The position numbers and the translations under genes were made by a program. The notes below the pieces were generated by a model, which was not told the origin of the DNA, ran no database searches, and worked only from the letters and a program-made list of their open reading frames with translations. Shown in pieces: positions 59,776-64,000 of a stretch of 64,000 nt of DNA (within the stretch, counting starts at the first letter, position 1; every line of letters starts with the position of its first letter). This DNA is from Vitis vinifera (taxonomy: Eukaryota > Streptophyta > Magnoliopsida > Vitales > Vitaceae), in assembly GCF_030704535.1 (NCBI RefSeq), contig NC_081819.1, positions 19,750,001 to 19,814,000 on the forward strand, given 5' to 3'.

Positions 59776-62700
59776 AAAATGATGATAAGAGGCAAAGAAT
59801 TTGGAGGAGCATCTATCATGATTATAGTGGAGACCTCAAAAAGTTCCATAACTAAATACACATTCTATACTATTTCCTACCCATGCTCTGCAATGAACTT
59901 CTAATTAAATAATACATGTTTTTTAATTTAACGTTGTTACATATTGATCATAGTACTTAGTTTAGTTAAGTTGTTGATAAATTTGTCCCACATCGATTTG
60001 TTATTAAAGAAATCAGCAAGCACTAATAAAAGATTTAATCATCAATCCCCATTAGATTCTTCCACAAGGAAATTTTATCCACAAGTGAGAATCAAACAAC
60101 TTTATGTCTCATTTTCTTTACTTTTTTACTACCACTTTTTCCTTCCAAGTTTATTTTGGTAACCTGGCTATAATTTGAAAAAGGAAAATATTAGTTGTAC
60201 CCATTAGTCTCAATATTTAAGGTAAAATTAAATAATAAATTTAGCAAAATCTAAATTAGGTTGTCTTAAGTCACTAAACATTAACTCTTCAATTTTATCA
60301 ATTATTAGCTTATTAATCAATTTAAAAGATTAATTCCTAGTTCAAATACTACAAATTCACTTAATCGAGAAAGAAAAATTAAGCCCCTAGATGCTATACC
60401 AAATTAAAAATTGATATCTATGGGTCGTGACCTCTAATTTCCATGTTTTTAATCTTAATTTCCATAATTCATCTTAAAAGTGTTTGCAATCAATCAATTG
60501 ATATCTTTTACTGTTATTCATTATAATGTGAGCTATTGTACTCCAAATATAGGTGCATACATAGGATGAGATAGAGAAACCATATGACCAAATCATTTGG
60601 TTAAATCAACTCAATAATTTGTATTTATTTTATTAATATCTTTGTAAAAGATTTTTCCTCTTTATCTTGATGGTTATCGTAGTATAGTATAATATGACCG
60701 TGACATGATTACGGCTAATGGGTTTTACATCATCATCATGACTCAGGGTATTATTTTAGCATAGCTATTGCGACTCATAAAATTATTTACATAATCATGA
60801 CATAACCTTGGTATGAACGAGACAGCTTACCTTAATATATAGTCTTTTAAGTTTGTAATTAACATAACCTCAATAACTTGTGGCATAGTCGGGCTATAAA
60901 TATATTATTATAAAAATGTATGACTCGATAAATTTTTAATTATTTATTCCACATTGATAGTGCCAAATATAAATGACAAATTAAAAGAAAAATAAAAAAT
61001 AGAAGAACATGGATTCTTGCTTAGACACAAAGAAATAGTGTTTTTTCTCTCATACGAAAATTTTGTAGAAGATTTGAAATGGTTTTTATTTGCTCCTTCC
61101 AATGACCCTTTTGGAAGACGGAAACCTACACTTCATATGAATTGTGATATATCTCAAACATAACTAGCTAGTTCTTATTTTGCTCTTTCCCACGGAGTCT
61201 AACGTATGAACTAGGGTTTATAATGATCATTAGATAATGACTTATAGATATGTGAGACAAAATAGAAGGGACCGTGGTTTGAAATAAGGGATGTGAGGGA
61301 GAGATTTAAGATGAGGACACCCCATTGTACGAACAAGTGTGTATCATGCTTGGGATGATGGAAAAAAATGATTTGATTTGTCAATAATATATGATTAAAT
61401 ATAAATATTTTGTGGAGGAATCTTCACCTCGAAAATAGAGACAGGCATGATTAGGCAATTTACTAATAATAAAAAATTAAATGTCATGTTTTGATGTAGT
61501 TAAGTCATCGATTAGAGGGAATAATGCATAAAGTTCGGTGGGAGATTTGCCTTTTAGTGACTCCCCTTAATTACAACTTTCCTAAAATCAGGACTCCAAT
61601 GCTATGTCGAGTAATTGTTAACTAAAAATTTGAAGTTACGAGGTATTGATGAGCAAACCATGTATACAAGCTAATTTAAGTTATTATCTCACATTAATTT
61701 TCATTTGGCCTAATGCGATAAGGATATAACATTTACTATTCTATTATTTGTACAAAAACATTCATAAATTGCTTCCGATAATAATTAAAAACAAAAATGG
61801 AGATGAACTAGAATAACATTGAATCTAATTTTTAGATTGAGTGGAAAAATTATAAATGAACTTCATTATATTGTTTGGTATATTTTTTATGGGTAAATCT
61901 CTGAGAAAAATAGACTTTTGTACGATTTGTTATTCGATGTAATTGTTAAGATTTTCTCTTAGATAATTTTTTTTTAAAAAAAATATCTTTTCATGTTTCT
62001 CAATCATGAAAGGATACAAAGTTGTATTTTTATAAGTTCTTTTTTGAAGCCTTTTTAAAAAGTAGATAATAAATTTTAAATCTTAATGTAAGGCAAATTG
62101 ATCGTAAATCACATTAAGTCAGTCTTTTTCATCATATAATCCATAAAAGGAATAACATAATGTCTTGATATACATTGTTAAATCCTGATAAGATGAGAAA
62201 AAGAATTTAAAAAGGGATTTCAAATTTTGATTAAAGGTAAGCAATTATTTTTTTATTATGTATTTACACAAAGTAGTAGAGATGGTTTGAATATTTATTA
62301 GAATATCTCTTGAGTATTCTTATGATTTTCTATAGAATATTTCTACTCTCATTTTTCCTCCATTTATGATAGATATAGAATTATTGTTATATATTGCACC
62401 ATGATATAGCATGAAAAATTGCCTTACATTTGATAAGCGTTTAAAAAAAAAAAAATTAATATCGATGATATGACAAATTCCAAAATCCTTATATATTAAT
62501 AATTAATAGATATGACAAGACCATTAAGAGGACACACCCCATCATATATTTTAATATATACAATTCAAGACTACATATATGCCAATTTATAAGTAAACAA
62601 GGATACCTTTGTTTAATTATTACCATACAATGAAGACAACCCATATATGTTCATCTTATGTTTGAAGCCACGCCTTAATGACAAGTCTCTGTCATTAATT

Positions 62701-63339
62701 TCAAACGCACACACCAAAAAAGGGAAAAAGAAACTGGAGGGTCTAAAGGAATATGTAAATAGGCGTATGGTTTGGAATTAGGCAATATGACATATAATCA
62801 AAGGGATTTTGATGAGCGGCCTAATGTCCCCAAGCCATCATTTGTTTTCTTGCCATGACGGGCCATGAAAGCGCAATACCTCCGACCCCATCATCTCTTT
62901 CTTGTTGCGGTGGTTGCACAAGGAAAATGCATGAAAGAGAGAGAAGACAGTGGAATATGGAGAGACTTTTCCTTGGAGATTTTTAAGGTCAGGGGTCGTA
63001 GTTTTGATGGGAGCTTTCCCTCTGCACTCTTGTTGCCCACAACGTCCTAGTGGGGTCCTGCGTGCGGTCCTGCCTGTGGGGCATACATACCTCTACTATT
63101 ACTCATTTCCAGAATTCCAAGGACCGCACTCCTTTTTTTTTTTTTTGGTTTAATCCCATTTCTTTTTGCCTATAACAATGCCCTTTCCCCATCTGTGCGG
63201 GTGGGTGGGCCTTCTGGAAGCATAGTAAATTTAAAACTAAACCCCCATTCAACAAAAAAAAGTTGCCCATGTACCAGTGATCGCCATGAAAACAAAGCTT
63301 TTTCTCGTGTGAGTTTACCATTTTATGTCCCAACCCACA
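59776..63339. other. Gene-poor region upstream of the NAC gene
   Basis: This is AT-rich with no recognised gene. The final few hundred bases are the likely NAC promoter. Confidence 0.5.
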
Positions 63340-63347
63340 TATAAATA
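63340..63347 (+). promoter_or_regulatory. TATA box (TATAAATA) of the NAC gene
   Basis: TATAAATA stands 169 bases before the start codon, followed by pyrimidine-rich sequence (CTTTTCTCTTCCTTCCC) that suits a plant leader. Confidence 0.65.
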
Positions 63348-63508
63348 TTCCCCAGCTACATACTCATTTGGGTGCACCAACTTGTCCCCTCACATTTTCT
63401 ATAAGATTCTCAGCTTTTCTCTTCCTTCCCTACCTCTTTTCATTAATGCTTTGATCAGCTCTGATAATTACTACTATTTTGAGACCATCTTTCATTTTCT
63501 CTAGTTAA

Positions 63509-64000
63509 ATGCCAGAAAGTATGAGTATATCTGTGAATGGGCAGTCTCAGGTCCCTCCTGGCTTCCGATTTCATCCCACTGAAGAGGAGCTCTTGAACTA
63601 CTACTTGAGGAAGAAGGTTTTGTATGAGAAGATCGACTTGGACGTAATTCGTGATGTTGATCTGAATAAGCTTGAGCCATGGGACATTCAAGGTTGTGCT
63701 TCATATTTAGTTCATCGCCTCTCATTCTTTTCTCTTAATTTTGCAATTCTTGTTGAATATTCCATCAAGATAGCGTGTATCTTCCCCTTTGTGATGTTCA
63801 TATCGGCTTGGGTTTTTGCAGAGAAGTGTAGAATAGGATCCACCCCTCAAAACGATTGGTACTTCTTCAGCCACAAGGACAAGAAATATCCAACGGGAAC
63901 CAGGACTAATCGCGCCACTGCAGCTGGGTTTTGGAAGGCCACAGGCCGTGATAAGGTGATATACAGCAGCTTCAAACGGATTGGAATGAGGAAGACTCTG
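63509..64000 (+). CDS. NST1: NST-type NAC transcription factor (5' part, runs off the right edge)
   Basis: NST/SND NAC proteins are the master switches for secondary wall thickening in fibres and anthers. Two exons are visible: 63509-63692 and 63822-64000 (intron 129 bp, GT-AG), giving 121 residues. The start [14 protein letters not shown] is the hallmark N-terminus of NST1/NST2. NAC subdomain A follows ([19 protein letters not shown]), then [20 protein letters not shown] (B), [20 protein letters not shown] (C) and [20 protein letters not shown] (D). The first intron falls after WDIQ, as in most NAC genes. Subdomain E and the activation domain lie beyond the window. VND and SMB types fit less well because they lack the SVNGQSQ start. 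Confidence 0.88.
   Translation, partial: MPESMSISVNGQSQVPPGFRFHPTEEELLNYYLRKKVLYEKIDLDVIRDVDLNKLEPWDIQGCASYLVHRLSFFSLNFAILVEYSIKIACIFPFVMFISAWVFAEKCRIGSTPQNDWYFFSHKDKKYPTGTRTNRATAAGFWKATGRDKVIYSSFKRIGMRKTL

Overview
This window is nuclear DNA from a flowering plant. The genes have GT-AG introns, the intergenic DNA is AT-rich, and the products are plant-specific (granule-bound starch synthase, a PPR protein, a NAC secondary-wall regulator, a PADRE/DUF4228 protein). The protein sequences look like those of a woody eudicot. Grapevine (Vitis) is my best guess, but it is an inference and was not tested by a search.

Layout. At 1-7251 (-) lie the first ten coding exons of VPS8, an endosomal tethering subunit, with a truncated LINE in one intron. 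At 8839-11874 (+) is a complete 13-exon granule-bound starch synthase I (Waxy) gene, head to head with VPS8. At 13038-13687 (-) is the ribosomal stalk protein P1. At 15085-16594 (-) is an intronless PPR gene resembling Arabidopsis At1g05600. A decayed TRIM-like element lies between the last two.

From 17366 to 35153 sits one very young LTR retrotransposon of 17.8 kb. It has a 5-bp target duplication (CATTG) and two LTRs of exactly 3554 bp with no difference that I could see. It carries a gag ORF, a second ORF that repeats only the C-terminal part of gag, and a 54-codon remnant of an integrase C-terminus. No protease, reverse transcriptase or RNase H was recognised. The 5 kb before the 3' LTR is a stack of tandem arrays. 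One array has 15 short hairpins whose stems vary with partly compensating changes. The element therefore looks non-autonomous (TR-GAG-like, related to the Tat/Ogre branch of Gypsy) and recently mobilised in trans.

Right of the element are a six-exon single-RRM RNA-binding protein gene (38196-39795, -), a small MGN-start protein of unknown function (47185-47514, -), an intronless PADRE-domain protein (52173-52748, +) and, at the right edge, the first two exons of an NST-type NAC master regulator of secondary wall formation (63509 onward, +). The stretches between them (39.8-47.2, 47.5-52.1 and 52.8-63.4 kb) are gene-poor, AT-rich, and hold microsatellites, short tandem repeats and MITE-like inverted-repeat elements. 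The genes are unrelated neighbours; nothing suggests a pathway cluster. All exon boundaries were read by eye from GT-AG signals, reading frame and family knowledge, and need transcript confirmation.
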